From Chondrus crispus (Eukaryota; Rhodophyta; Florideophyceae; Gigartinales; Gigartinaceae), in contig NW_005179121.1 in the NCBI RefSeq assembly GCF_000350225.1, positions 62,001 through 126,000 on the forward strand: a stretch of DNA of 64,000 nt. Reading direction: 5' to 3'. The translations under genes and the position numbers were made by a program. Positions within the stretch are counted from its first letter, which is position 1. The number at the start of each line of letters is the position of its first letter. The notes beneath the pieces are model-generated. The model saw only the letters and a program-made list of their open reading frames with translations, ran no database searches and was not told the DNA's origin. Positions 51,536-62,196 of the stretch are shown here, one piece after another.

Positions 51536-53185
51536 ATTGTCCCATTGACCCCTTGCCGATGGTAGCGTCCTGCCGATCCATGTTCGGATCATTGTCCTCT
51601 GAGAGTGTCGTCTCATCGTCGACACTTCCCTTCGTTCCATCGAAAATAAATTGCATTTCCGTCTCCTATCAACTTCCTCCTCTTTTTTCATACGCCCCGT
51701 CGCCGCGGTCGCATCTTCTTCTCTCCACTTTCCTTCTCTTTTCCTCGTTACTGTCTCCCTTCTCTTATCCACTTTCTGTGCACCCCTGCGTCCCTTCCTA
51801 ACACATCGTCCCTTGACGTCAAATTTTCCTTCTCGCTCATAACTACAGTAGTTTTCTCACCGCCCAAAAAAACCCAGGAAGAATGCAGTGACTTTTTGCG
51901 TTCCGCACACAAAGCCTTGCGTAGTTCCCCCTTAAATCAAAATTCCAGGGCTCTGACGATCATTCTTTCTGATAGGGTGCGCTCATCGTGAATGTAGTCG
52001 CCAACTCGGTGGCGATCGGGGTCGTCTCTTCCCGATCTTGCCCTTTTCATGGGGTGCCACTCTGGCCACGTAGGCTTCTCAAGCCTATCAACTAACCCAG
52101 CTCGTTTGTGGCGGAGATGCCGTCGGCATGTCTCCGACGTTTTATCTCGCAAACTCGGCTCGTCAAAGAGCGCTTCAACCCCTGTCAATAAAAAAGGTCA
52201 TTCTGCTTCACCCGTTTTTTTGTGCCTCATTTTCCTACTAAGTAGGGAATTCTCCCCGTCTCCATCGACCTCCTTTTCCCTACAAACAGGCCTTGATGTT
52301 TGTGAAGAGGGGAATTTAATTTTCCCTCACCTCGCGTCATTCTCCAGCGCACCGTCTCTTCGCCTACTCTCCTTTTTTCTTTGTCCTGCCGTTTTTTCAT
52401 CTCAGCGAGTGACTCGATCCGTTGAGCTCGAGCGTGGCTGTCCTGCGTGCATCCGGGCTTCTGCATGGATTGAAGTGGGTGTGAAGTTCTTGGTCCTCAG
52501 GGCTTCGCGCCACTATCAATTTGTCCGAACGAGAGGTACTCTCAGTAATTACACATATTCTCTCAGACGTCATCGCCGACGTTCGTCGCGTTTTCGGATC
52601 CAGAGGATCAACTGTCATCATCATGCATCCCCTTTGTCCGTTGGGATCGTTCCTCTCGTACGTCAACACTCGGCCTGGAGACTCCAGGCTCCACCCCAAG
52701 TTGCATTACATTCTCCTCCTTGGACGACGATCAGACCCTATTTACCTCGTGAGAGATTATTCCTCACAACGAGCTCCGGTCGACGTAATGTGCGTGATCC
52801 CATTGGACGCTGTCGTCGTGTGATGACCGTAAGCCGGTCCTAATCGAAGCGTGTGCCTCTCAAAACCACTAGCTCTTGGTACACGTGGACACGATAACCG
52901 CATCTGTAACCGGGGCGCAAACCGTTAACTGTCTACCAAGGACTTCTCCGAACCTCTCAAGTCCTCCTCACGCATCTCGTCGTCTTACGGCTGGCACCAA
53001 CCACGCTCTTCAATTTCGTCGCCGATTGGCGCTTTGGGGCGAGCCGGTTCCTTCACCAAAGTTATTCTCAACACCCTTTTGTCTCAAGCCGTCCGGCTGA
53101 TCTCGTACCGTCTGACGAGAGATCTCTTTCACGCATTCCACGGCGGTTTCCTGATGCTGTGCAGCCTTCCTCACCAACACTTCGA
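51536..53185. other. Spacer of element I with a possible second antisense fragment
   Basis: 1.65 kb between the antisense ORF and integrase. The plus strand about 52440-52823 reads like protein across a frame change: EVGVKFLVLRASRHYQFV, then VLSVITHILSDVIADVRRV and LHYILLLGRRSDPIYLV, with a stop at 52821-52823. It could be a remnant of another gene. On the reverse strand 53185-52990, integrase C-terminal sequence is too decayed to follow. Elsewhere only pyrimidine-rich sequence. Confidence 0.35.
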
Positions 53186-53977
53186 CTACCCCCCGGGTGT
53201 TAACACCAGCTCGAAGGGCGCGATGTTCGTAGTTCGATGAACTTGCGTGTTGTATGCGAACGTCGCGGCGTCGCTAAACAGGTCCCAGTCCTTGGGATGC
53301 TCTCCAACATATTTTCGCAACGCGGAAGTCAGCGTGCGGTTAAACCTCTCAACTTGGCCGTTGGCTTGCGGGTGGTACGTAGTCGTGAACACATTGCGTA
53401 TGCCGAGAATCCGGCAGACGGTCTGAAAGAACCGGGCCGTGAATTGTGTTCCATTGTCGGACAGCAGCTTGACCGGCGGTCCGTACACGAATACCCAATG
53501 GTGAACGAAGGCTTGTGCGATGTGCGCAGCTGATATCTTCTTCAATGGTACGGTTCGTACCAGTTTCGAGTACCGGTCGCTGATCACGAGAATATACCGA
53601 TTTCCTCGTTTATTTGTAATTAGCTCGCCGAGAATGTCGATGGCGACAAACTCCAGCGGAGCTTTGGGCGTGAACAGCTTCATTTCCTTCGTGTTTCTTC
53701 TTAACTTCACTCTTTCCCGCGCACATGCGGCGCAATTCTTCGCGACTGCGTAGCAGTCTGGGGCCATCGTAGGCCAGTAGAAATATCTTCTCAATGTCTT
53801 GTAAAGTTTTCTGCCTCCTGGGCGGCCTGCCAATTTTGCGTAGTGCCTCAACCCTAGGACGCGGTCCCTTAACGATTGTGGTATCACCACTTGGACAAAC
53901 TCCGCCGCGGTACGGCATAGAGTTCCTTCGAGTTCCTCGGTCTCCATGCTGAACGTTCTCACCTTTCCGGCGTCCAT
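53186..53977 (-). pseudogene. Integrase of element I
   Basis: Reverse frame with the integrase zinc-binding region LRHYAKLAGRPGG ... CAACARER, where E and H have H....AGHPG, so the second His is Arg here. The catalytic triad is intact: Asp in VAIDILGE (about residue 113), Asp in LLSDNGTQF (about 173), Glu in NGQVERFN (about 209). It ends at a stop in LVLTPGG, before the C-terminal DNA-binding and chromodomain parts seen in E and H. The link to the RT frame is broken near a run of six C (about 54073), so a one-base slip probably separated them. Confidence 0.88.
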
Positions 53978-55935
53978 TTCTTCCTTGATGCGGTTGCAGA
54001 AGGGGTCGACGGCTTGCTCGGGAATGAGCTCCTCCGGAGTGACAGCTTGGAATTGATGGAGGCGATCAGGGGCGGCCCCCCCTCAAGAGCGAGGATGTCG
54101 TCTAGAGCGACAGAATTGTCCTCGTCCTCCACTGTTCCCTCGGCCAGTTCGGCCATAAAGCATGGGATTTCGTCGTCCATTTCGTCGACGGTTTCTCCTG
54201 CAGTCCGTAATCTTGACAGGGCATGAGCTTGGCTGTTCGCCTTGCCCTTCTTGTACTTGATTTCGAAATCAAATTCTGAGAGGCGGAGCCTCCATCGGAT
54301 TAATCTCCCGCTGGGGTCGGTTACGTTCATCAACCACCTCAATGAGGCATGGTCGGTATGCACAATGAAGTGCTCGCCATATAGATATGGTCTTAAAGTC
54401 TGTACGGCCCAAATTACCGCTAGACATTCTTTTTCTGATACAGAATAGTTTCTCTCGGCTGCGGCTAACGTTCTTGAAAAGAACCCGATGGGTTTACGTT
54501 GCGCATCCGGATGCGTTTGAAATAATGCAGCGCCGATTTGATAGTCGCTTGCATCGGTGTCTACCGAGTATGGTAGGTCCTTCTTCGGCAGCGCCAACAC
54601 CGGTGGCGCCAAGATAGCCTCTTTGAGCTTATGAAAAGCTTTTTCGCATGGTTCGTCGAATCCTTCCAACTGGACCGGTTGTCCTTTCTTCAGTAGTTGG
54701 TTTAGAGGATCCGCAATTTTCGCATAATGCGGAACGAATCTGCGGTAGACATTACAAAGTCCCAAGAAGCTCCTGAGCTGGGTCTGCGTTTGAGGGTACC
54801 TCACTTGTTCCAATGCGGCGGTTCGCGCGCCGTCAACTTCCAATGTACCTGGCCGAACGACATGGCCCAGGTACTTGATCTTTTCGACGAAAAATTCGCA
54901 CTTGCGAAGCTTGAGCTTCACACCTGCCTTTTCCAATACAGACAGTATTTCGTCAACGTGGACGACGTGCTCCTCCCAGGATTTGCTGAAGATGATGATA
55001 TCATCTAGATATACCAGACAGCATTTCCAGCGGAACGGGGAGAGCAGGATATCCATGGCTCTCTGAAACGTCGCTGGCGCATTGGTAAGCCCGAATGGTA
55101 TTCTTGAGAAGCGATATAGACCTGAGTGACACGAAAAAGCTGTCTTGTCGCGGTCTGCTTCCGGAATAGGCATCTGCCAATACCCTGAAATCGCGTCCAA
55201 CGCGGAAAAGACCTTGGCGTCTCCCAACGAGTCCAGACACTCATCCATGCGCGACAAAGGGTACGTGTCCTTCACCGTTACCGCGGTTAACGGGCGGTAG
55301 TCTACGCAAAAGCGCATCGATCCATCCGGCTTGGGCACTAATAAAACGGGCGACGCCCATTCTGACTGCGCCGGCTCGATGACTCCTGCTTCTAACATCT
55401 TCTGTACTTCTGCGTCCTCGACCTCCCGAGCCTTTGGACCGGCTCGGTAGGGAGCTTGTGCAATTGGCCTTGTATTCGGGGCCAGTTCAATCCGGTGGAC
55501 CATGGTGTTGATCTCACCAAGGGTCCCATCCCACATGCGGGAATAATTTTTTAACATCCGGCGGAGTCTTGCGCGCAGCCGGTCCGGCACGTGGCTCAGG
55601 TCGAGCTCCTCCACGTCCGCCGGGGGAGGCTCAATCCGCCGCTCCGGCTTCGTAGTTGCCGTCGCGGAGAGCCCTTCCTTCCGTTCTCCTTGCTGGTCCT
55701 CGCGATCTTGTTCCGACGGTTCGCATCTTCTCTCGCCCGTAGGCGGCGGGGTGGAATTTCGTAAATTTTTCCTCATCCCTTCCTTGAATTCCAAGTACCT
55801 CACCAATGGTGGTATTGCTCTCGAATACGGCCCTCGGGTGCGGTAGTAGTTCTGCCACCACTTGGCCTTTTTGAACCCTGACAGGGTAATTCCTAAAATT
55901 CGCAACAAGCAATCTAAAAGGTTTGTCAGGCTCAA
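53959..55935 (-). pseudogene. RT and RNase H of element I
   Basis: Long frame with the RT core: RFCVDYRPLTAVTVKDTYPL, FSALDAISGYWQMP and catalytic YLDDIIIF (about residue 308). RNase H follows: YSVDTDASDYQIGAALF (about 460), ECLAVIWAVQTLRPYL and HTDHASLRWL. The linker EELDLSHVPDRLRARLRRMLKNYSRMW at the start matches the place where J is truncated. The frame differs from both the protease frame (shift near 55780) and the integrase frame, so Pol cannot be made in one piece. The active-site residues themselves are intact. Confidence 0.9.
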
Positions 55936-57016
55936 CTTGGACTACACCGTTGGTGCTTACCAGTCCGTGCTTGTCGTATAGGGGTGCGTAGGGTTGAACG
56001 ACGACCAAACCAGTCCTCTTCGAGGTGCATTCGACCATGCGTTGCGTCCCTGGCCCAATGGTCGTGTCTCTTGCCACCTTCACCCTGGGGGAAACTCGCT
56101 CCCCTTTTGCATCGGTCTCGCCCTCTCCGGGAACCAAATGCTTCTTCGATCTTCTCGCCGGGAATTGCCGTACGATCAGAACCTCCGAGAAGTCCGCCAA
56201 CTCAACTGTCCTCTTTCGTGGGTAGATTGCCTCCACGAACCTGTCGCAATAATCCGCTCCTAGTATTAGGGGGACTGCGAGTTTTTCACAAACTATAAAT
56301 TCAACTGAAGCCACGAAACGTCCAAGTCTCACAGGCATTCTGAGTTTACCTAGAGTTCGGAGTGGCCTGTTGTTTGCATCGCCGATGTCTTGGGTCGGTC
56401 CGAAGGACACAAGAGTTTCCATCCCTGCGGGAAGCTCGGATCTCCGGATGAGATTAGGTCCCGCGCCGGTGTCCAACACGGACAGTACACGGCTCATCAA
56501 TCCGACCGTCGGTCCAATGTCCGCGAAGACTTTGTAGTTTTTCCTTGCAAGGACGAAAATCTTCTCGGGACATTCCCCGCGTTTGACCCTGTACCAGGGG
56601 CGTCGGACTTGCTCCAGCGGATCGTCCTTGCCTCTTCGCAGAATCTTCTTGACCCCAATGGGTCCTTTCGGGTTATCGATGATTCCAACTGTCTCCTCGT
56701 CGTCGACTGCCTCCTTCGCTAAAAGCGGGGAACGGAACTGGGTCCCGGACACGGTTCGCCGGACACATGTCTCTCCTTTCGAATTTTTTTTGAGATTCCC
56801 CCCCTTAGTTTTCCTGTCGCTGCGGATTTCTTCTCCAATCCGACGACGGCCCGCGGCCAGCCTTCCTGATGTCCGGTTCGAACCTTCGGCAGAGGCACTC
56901 GGTGTGCTCGCCGCCTGTGATTCGAACCACTGTTTTACCTTCAGGTAACTTGTCGACGGAATTCCCAACCTCTCCATCGGGGAGAGCATCTCGTAGTTCT
57001 TCAGAACTCGGTGCAT
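55631..57016 (-). pseudogene. Gag end and protease of element I
   Basis: Frame beginning one codon after the TGA that ends the gag frame. It reads the normal Gag tail (HRVLKNYEMLSPMERLGIPST), passes into pol through a one-base deletion relative to J, and holds the protease: VLSVLDTGAGPNLIRR, then ADFSE and CEKLAVPLILGADYCDRF. It leaves the Pol frame near 55780 and ends at 55631. At SFGPTQDIGDAN it keeps the Gln codon that is a stop in J. Confidence 0.88.
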
Positions 57017-57019
57017 CTC

Positions 57020-59089
57020 TCAGAACGAGAACCAGCACGTAGGCGCTCCGTGTCCCTTCTCGTAGCAATGGTAGCATACGAGGCCATGCTTCTTCTGAGG
57101 GTACGGCAACCTTGGCGGTCCTCGGGCCGTCGGCCGGCCCGTCCAGCCCGGTCTTCTGAAGGCCGTACCCTTGTCTTCCATTGGAATTCTTGGCGCGGGC
57201 GTGTTTCCGCGCCCTCGAAACGCCAACACAGGTTCCGCGGCCTCTGTATACGAGCCCGTCGTATACGTGGGCGTCCGTAGCGTGTACATCCCACTAGCCC
57301 CGTGATCCTCGTCTCCATACCCTTCGGAGGGGTCATAAAAATCGCCCTCGGCAACCAGCGCTCCTGCGTATCCATTTTCTTCCTGTTCAACAGTACTAGG
57401 TCCTCTGGAAGCAGAAAGCGAATTGGCCAAGTGGACCGCGCCGCGGGTTTTTCGCGTGGGGTGCGGAGGCTTCTGCTTCCCCCCCGTCCTTAGCGTCGCT
57501 GGCGCTTGGATGGTGACTCTTCTAGTCTTCCTGTCCTTGGCGCGGCCCGCCGAGCCATGTGCCTTCGCGTAATTAACTAGTCTCAAAAACAAAACCTCCC
57601 GATTGTCTTGTCGGTATTGAGATACCATCGGCTTGATACTCGAATCGGGTCCTTCAATAAACATCGTCATTTGTTCTTCCATCGAATATACGTTTCCACA
57701 TCGGTTGCTTGCGTCCGTCAGACGGATATAAAATTCCATCTCGTCTTCAGACGGTAGCTGCTGTACTTCCCGTAGAGCGAGTACGGCTTGGCGGATTGCC
57801 TCATCGGTGGCGAAGCTTCGCAATAGCCACTGTACGGCCTCCGGCCAGACGGATATTTTCCCATGGTGGGACCCCGCCGTTTGTGACACCGAAGTGTACT
57901 GCCTCAAGGCGATTCCGCTGAGGAACTCCGGTAGCAAGCGGATCGCTTGGCTTTCGTTCATCTGCTGGGTGTCGAATTCTTGGACTATCTTAGCTAAAAA
58001 ATCTATAACCAATACGCCATCGTCTCCTGTGAACGTATTGTCTCTCTTCACCTTTGGTGGTATGTCTCTTGTGATCTTTCGCACGGCGGTCCGCCGCTTG
58101 CCCGACAAACGTGTCTGCAGGTTCCGCAGGCGGTAGGTCCTGTACGAAAGCAACTTCTTGAAGAGGTGGTTGGTCGGATTTAATTCCTCCAACTCTTCCC
58201 ATCGCGGTCCGCGCCGCGTCGCGATGTCTTCTGGCTCCGCTTCTTGATCTCTCCGCGAGGCGGACGAAGTGACTCCTCCTCGTTTGGAGCTCTTCTTATT
58301 CGACGAAATTCCATTTCCGTCTGTCGATCTTCGGTCGGATTTTCTTGAATGGTTCGACGAGCCGTCGTCACCATTTTCCTCTGAAACATTCGACTCCGAA
58401 TTTGAGTCGCAATTTTCGCGGTCGTCACTACAGTGACTTTTCTTCTTCTTTCGCCCTTTGGCCGACTTGGGGCTCTTCCACTTGGAATCCCGGGTCCGGA
58501 CTGACTTGTCCCTCTTCGTTGGACTGTCGATTTCTTCTCCGTCGGAGAGCGATCCGGCGTCCAAACTTGGTTCGGCCCGGCCCGCAGCTTGCTCAAGGTC
58601 CTTGAGTCGCCGCGAAGCGCGGTAGAACCGGTCGTCGATGCTGTCCATTGTCTTGGCCAGCGTTTCCAGGGCCTGATTTGCGTCTCGCCGCGCTTCTTTC
58701 GCGGCGAGCTTTAGCGAATCCAGCACTTCCGGATCTCGGCCCGGGGACGCATCGGTACCTAAATTCTCAACGAGAACCACAAGGGCTGTCAGTTCTTCAA
58801 GCGCAGCGTGGAACTCGGATTTTAGCAACTCCTGTTGCTTCTGAAAAATGCCCAGAAGTTCGTCGAGCTTGTTCTTCCTCTCCTGACGAATCTCCTCGCT
58901 CAATTTTTCAAACTTCTCTTCCAGGCCGTTTTTCTCAACGGCCGTCCCCGAAGGGGACGCTTCTGCAACTGGACCAGTAGCCGAATTTCCTTGGCTACGT
59001 GTACGAGGTCCTCGCGGAATCCTCGACTCTTGAGCTGATCCAGCCCCTCTGACCCCAGGACCGACGTCCTTGGGTTGGTTTGATGCCAT
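57020..59089 (-). CDS. Gag of gypsy element I (689 aa)
   Basis: From the ATG at 59089 (GCCATGGC context on the reverse strand). Similar to J Gag along its length: basic N-terminus (ESRIPRGPRTRSQG), coiled coils, charged Ser/Lys-rich linker, Gag core (NTFTGDDGVLVIDFLAKIV ... MEFYIRLTDASNRCGNV ... GPDSSIKPMVSQYRQ) and zinc knuckle CYHCYEKGHGAPTC. A TGA follows CWFSF directly after the knuckle, where J has an Arg codon, so the last 75 or so residues of normal Gag are cut off. They lie in the next ORF in the same frame. Confidence 0.88.
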   Translation of the reverse strand: MASNQPKDVGPGVRGAGSAQESRIPRGPRTRSQGNSATGPVAEASPSGTAVEKNGLEEKFEKLSEEIRQERKNKLDELLGIFQKQQELLKSEFHAALEELTALVVLVENLGTDASPGRDPEVLDSLKLAAKEARRDANQALETLAKTMDSIDDRFYRASRRLKDLEQAAGRAEPSLDAGSLSDGEEIDSPTKRDKSVRTRDSKWKSPKSAKGRKKKKSHCSDDRENCDSNSESNVSEENGDDGSSNHSRKSDRRSTDGNGISSNKKSSKRGGVTSSASRRDQEAEPEDIATRRGPRWEELEELNPTNHLFKKLLSYRTYRLRNLQTRLSGKRRTAVRKITRDIPPKVKRDNTFTGDDGVLVIDFLAKIVQEFDTQQMNESQAIRLLPEFLSGIALRQYTSVSQTAGSHHGKISVWPEAVQWLLRSFATDEAIRQAVLALREVQQLPSEDEMEFYIRLTDASNRCGNVYSMEEQMTMFIEGPDSSIKPMVSQYRQDNREVLFLRLVNYAKAHGSAGRAKDRKTRRVTIQAPATLRTGGKQKPPHPTRKTRGAVHLANSLSASRGPSTVEQEENGYAGALVAEGDFYDPSEGYGDEDHGASGMYTLRTPTYTTGSYTEAAEPVLAFRGRGNTPAPRIPMEDKGTAFRRPGWTGRPTARGPPRLPYPQKKHGLVCYHCYEKGHGAPTCWFSF

Positions 59090-59160
59090 GGTCCGCTCTT
59101 AATAAACGAGACCTATCGAACTAATTTACCTATTTCCGACTTCTGTGCGTAGTTTCCAGA

Positions 59161-59178
59161 TTCTAGGTCGGGAGACCA
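59161..59178 (-). promoter_or_regulatory. Primer-binding site of element I
   Basis: TTCTAGGTCGGGAGACCA on the top strand, 4 bp from the LTR. Same 18-mer and same spacing as element J. Confidence 0.88.
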
Positions 59179-59182
59179 CTTA

Positions 59183-60232
59183 TGTAGTGCAATGTGGCTG
59201 TCAGGCCGGAACCAGGGTCCAACGGTCCAGCGACAACACAACCAACAAACAACAACCAACAAGAGTTGCCGACGGCACAGCCCTATGGAGTGTCCAATTC
59301 TCCCTTTCCCTTTAAGTGGGTTTGCGGCCCACAGTAGCTCAAGTCCCTGACAGGGGGGCAAAAGGAAGAGGCCCGCCCCGGGACGAATGGTGGTAGAGTC
59401 TTGTACAGGCAGTTGCTCGGCGAGTTCGGGCGGTAATTAAGAAGCCGGGCCCGATGGGTCGTAAATCCAATGCTCGCGAAGCGCCTGTTACACCTTGTAC
59501 CCTTGATAAGGTCTTCGACGGGGGCGTCGCAACGCAGCCCGTCGGGAACTAGCAAACACGTAGCAGCGCTACACCTCCGTACTGCCCGATGGCAAAGTAC
59601 CGACACCGGAACGGTCGCAACCTGTATCCGATGGAAACAACACTGTCCTGTATACACAACAGGACCTTCGAGGGAAACGTCGTTGCAACAGCCTCCGTCG
59701 GTGAACGTAAACAAGTAGCAGCGCTACACCCACGTGTCGCCTGATGGCCAAGACACCTACACCGGTCCGGTTGCAACCAAAGCCGAGGGCACCAACACAA
59801 GATAAGGGAATAGAAATAGAGATAGAAATAGAAAAGGATAGGTGAAATAAAGGAAAAGGAAAAAGAAAAGGGAACCCCCGAGTGCAAAGGATAACGTAAT
59901 CTGTGGTAAAAGGGAGCGTCTTGGGAAAGACGGACTTCGACCAAGGCGATATTCAACTCTGGCAACTCGGGTTACCTTTACTGACTTAGTGGTCAGAGGG
60001 CTAAAGTATATATCGCCCCACCGGAGCCACTACAGTAGCTCGCGGCGCTAGATTCTAGATCTAATCTAATGTCAGCAAAATTAATGCCAACTAGTTAACT
60101 AAATAAAATAAAATAATTAGAAATTAAAGCTGTGGAATTATTCACACGTGTGTCCCCCAACCCGGACTACTTTTCATATCCAAATATTTTCCTTTCTTTT
60201 CACCCCCTTTTTCAGATGCGTATTGCACTACA
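59183..60232 (-). repeat. 5' LTR of element I (1050 bp)
   Basis: TGTAGTGCAATG ... TATTGCACTACA, partner of 48413-49462. Contains TATATAT (60007-60013) and ACACGTGTGT (60144-60153). Followed by CTCGG, the probable target duplication, and then element F gag. Confidence 0.92.
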
Positions 60233-60604
60233 CTCGGCGGTCAGGTCAGTTGAACTATCGGGGATAAGGCTCTCGCAAAGGACGAGTCGAGATTAGATCG
60301 TATCGACGTGAGCTCGGAGGCTCTCAAGTCCTTGCGTGAAAGATTGGTATAGACCCAACATTAGGTCACGGAGATTGTCTCGGTAATGCTAGTAGACATC
60401 ATCGTAGACATCGCTACGGAGCGCTTCCCGTATATCCTCGAGGTTTCGAAGCATCCTCTCGTACGAATCCATGTCGGGAGCACCTTAAGTTGGGCGAAAG
60501 TCGGGAGCATGTTCAACGATCCCGCTCGGTTCAACCGGCGGTGGGATCGGAGCGGACGGTTCCGCGGCTTCGAAACTAGCGAGGGAACGATGAGGCGAAC
60601 TCAT
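60233..60604 (-). pseudogene. Element F gag N-terminus
   Basis: Reverse strand from the ATG at 60604, 64 bp after the primer-binding site, as in E. After the start it contains MLRNLEDIREALRSDVYDDVY, then a stop, and SFTQGLESLRAHVDTI, matching E Gag MFDRIADYIEEVRTSLRIDV...VTQSLENLRALVDQL. Several stops. It is broken at 60233 by element I. Confidence 0.8.
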
Positions 60605-60667
60605 ATCGACGAGGCGACGGTTGCCAACGATATTGCTTTGCGCAGCAAAAGTAGCGTGCGCTCACAC

Positions 60668-60685
60668 TTCTAGGTCGGGAGACCA
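60668..60685 (-). promoter_or_regulatory. Primer-binding site of element F
   Basis: TTCTAGGTCGGGAGACCA on the top strand, one base from the LTR, as in E. It forms half of a 28-bp palindrome (60677-60704) with the first bases of the LTR. Confidence 0.88.
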
Positions 60686-60686
60686 G

Positions 60687-61215
60687 TGTATACACTGGTC
60701 TCCCAAGCCGGTCGAGCGCGGCACATTCTACTATAGTAGAACGTGCCGCTCTCGACCGGCTTCGGGTAGCGGGAGCTGCGACACGTCGTACTGTAGTTCG
60801 AAGCGTGCGAGACGCGACGAGTGCCGTGCACACGTGTACTAAGAACCACAAAACAAGACAGAAGGGAGTTCGGTAGCTGGTTGGTAGAGCTTTTGGTAGA
60901 GCGGTGTGGATTCGTCACAACGATGCCACGAAAGGCAGATCGACGTCCTCGACGTGGTAACTCGACGCCGAGCGGAGGCGACGTTGTCAAGGAGGACGAA
61001 TCTGGGCGCTATGCGGAGCGCTCGTCGTGCATTACCCCCGCGGTGGGTACTTCTCGTTGTACTCGATGTACCGAAGGAAAGGCAAATCGTAGTCAGGCGA
61101 AAGACTTAGGCACAAAACCAACGGACAAAGGGGTCGGCCCTCGAGATGATGCCACTGCGTTGATCGATGATGCCCTCGAGTCCTTCCCCTTCCCTACTTT
61201 ATTATATCTACTACA
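60687..61215 (-). repeat. 5' LTR of element F (boundaries partly inferred)
   Basis: The low end, TGTATACACTGG, is fixed by the primer-binding site. The high end is set at CTACTACA (61215), because the other LTRs here end CTACA; 61452 (ATGTACA) is an alternative. Just inside lies a 58-bp imperfect hairpin (60705-60762). No second copy in the window. Confidence 0.55.
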
Positions 61216-62196
61216 ATAGTCCCCGTTCTTACAGTGCCAGACTGTAACGGTACGACTAACGGTCCTGCACTTGGGCGCCAGCGAGGTACGCCGGTATCAT
61301 ACATTAGACGGTATGATTCGAGTACAGTACGTAAACGGACGCTAATTGCGCTGCCCAACTTACCGGGCGATAAGGTAATTACCTTTCGAATTGGGAATTA
61401 ACCAATGCGGTCCTTGTCATACACCATCGGGTGTTCGAGTACAGTATGTACACTAGTGGACACTTGGCGATATAACACAAGAAAGGCACAGTTACATTTT
61501 GTTCCACCACCAAACGTGCTATACGAGATTTGCCATGCGTGGAAATACCGCGATCTACTGCAAGAATTCGAGATATCCTAAGGTGGTGGATATTGCCTGA
61601 TAAAGTAGCTGCACTTGAGAAAGGCTTAATGTACTGGTCAGCGGAAGAAAGGAACGGAAAATGTTGAGTGATAGGAAGGTCGTTTCAAACTAAGCACCGT
61701 ATGCGAAGCGCAAGAAGATGTCTATGGCCTTCTTCCACTACTGCGAGTGTAATTCTGTTGTAGATTACGAGAAGGCATTCACCTCCATTTCTGAACTGAG
61801 AATGTTAAAGAAAAACTACGCGATATCTTGCCGTTATAGCAAAGAGAATGAGATACCAAAACTGTTTAAGTTCCGAGACGTGTGGAAGCAGTTCACGATA
61901 AATGTATTGAAGAAAAAGAAGGTTGAAGCAGCGCTGTTTATCGAGTAATACACGTAGGTAACTAGTTCAAACTTTACGAATATAAAATGCAGATCAAGAA
62001 GCAACCTCCGTCTAGATTTCTTCTTTGACACAGACGGTGAAGCACATGAAGTTTCTCTCTTCTTACCCTCTTCTTTGGATTTTTCTCATGATCTCTACAT
62101 TCATTTCGCTCGTTGCTTAGGATACGCTTCAAAGCCTCTTGATGTTTCTCAATGTAGTTGGCCTTGGAATCTTTAGCCCTCGTGCTTTGTGCACTG
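61216..62196. other. AT-rich flanking DNA with a small doubtful ORF
   Basis: Lower GC than the nest and probably the original host sequence. A 76-aa plus frame at 61718-61948 (HYCECNSVVDYEKAFTSI ... FKFRDVWKQFTINVLKKKK) has normal composition but no recognised family, and its reading frame could be chance. Nothing else supportable. Confidence 0.35.

Larger units (their letters stand above)
48413..60232 (-). mobile_element. Gypsy element I, 11.8 kb, with antisense gene
   Basis: Reverse-strand element bounded by LTRs 48413-49462 (3') and 59183-60232 (5'), both 1050 bp and about 2% different by eye. It is flanked by CTGGG and CTCGG, a target duplication with one mutation. Order on the reverse strand: 5' LTR, primer-binding site, gag, protease, RT-RNase H, integrase. 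Then comes a 1.65-kb spacer and a plus-strand ORF starting 115 bp from the 3' LTR. It is inserted in F gag. Frameshifts and stops show it is no longer autonomous. Same family as J and D. Confidence 0.92.
31613..61215 (-). mobile_element. Gypsy element F, oldest host of the nest, in three pieces
   Basis: Element F is the E-type relative into which three others jumped. Its pieces are LTR, primer-binding site and Gag N-terminus (60233-61215), Gag centre (47332-48412), and Gag C-terminus plus the first part of pol (31613-33718). Continuity is shown by protein alignment to element E across each junction. Across the I insertion, LTAE from 60233 joins QQMGAFSRL from 48412, where E has SAEQLGAFAHL. 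The rest of pol and the 3' LTR are absent. It has stops and frameshifts throughout. Confidence 0.85.

Noticed and set aside
52049..52843. 264-aa plus-strand ORF as a gene
   Set aside because: Ser/Arg/His-rich; the better protein-like reading switches frame inside it, so the frame as a whole is not supported.
60821..61219. 132-aa plus-strand ORF in the F LTR
   Set aside because: It lies wholly within LTR sequence, has an unremarkable composition and no match to the antisense gene family.
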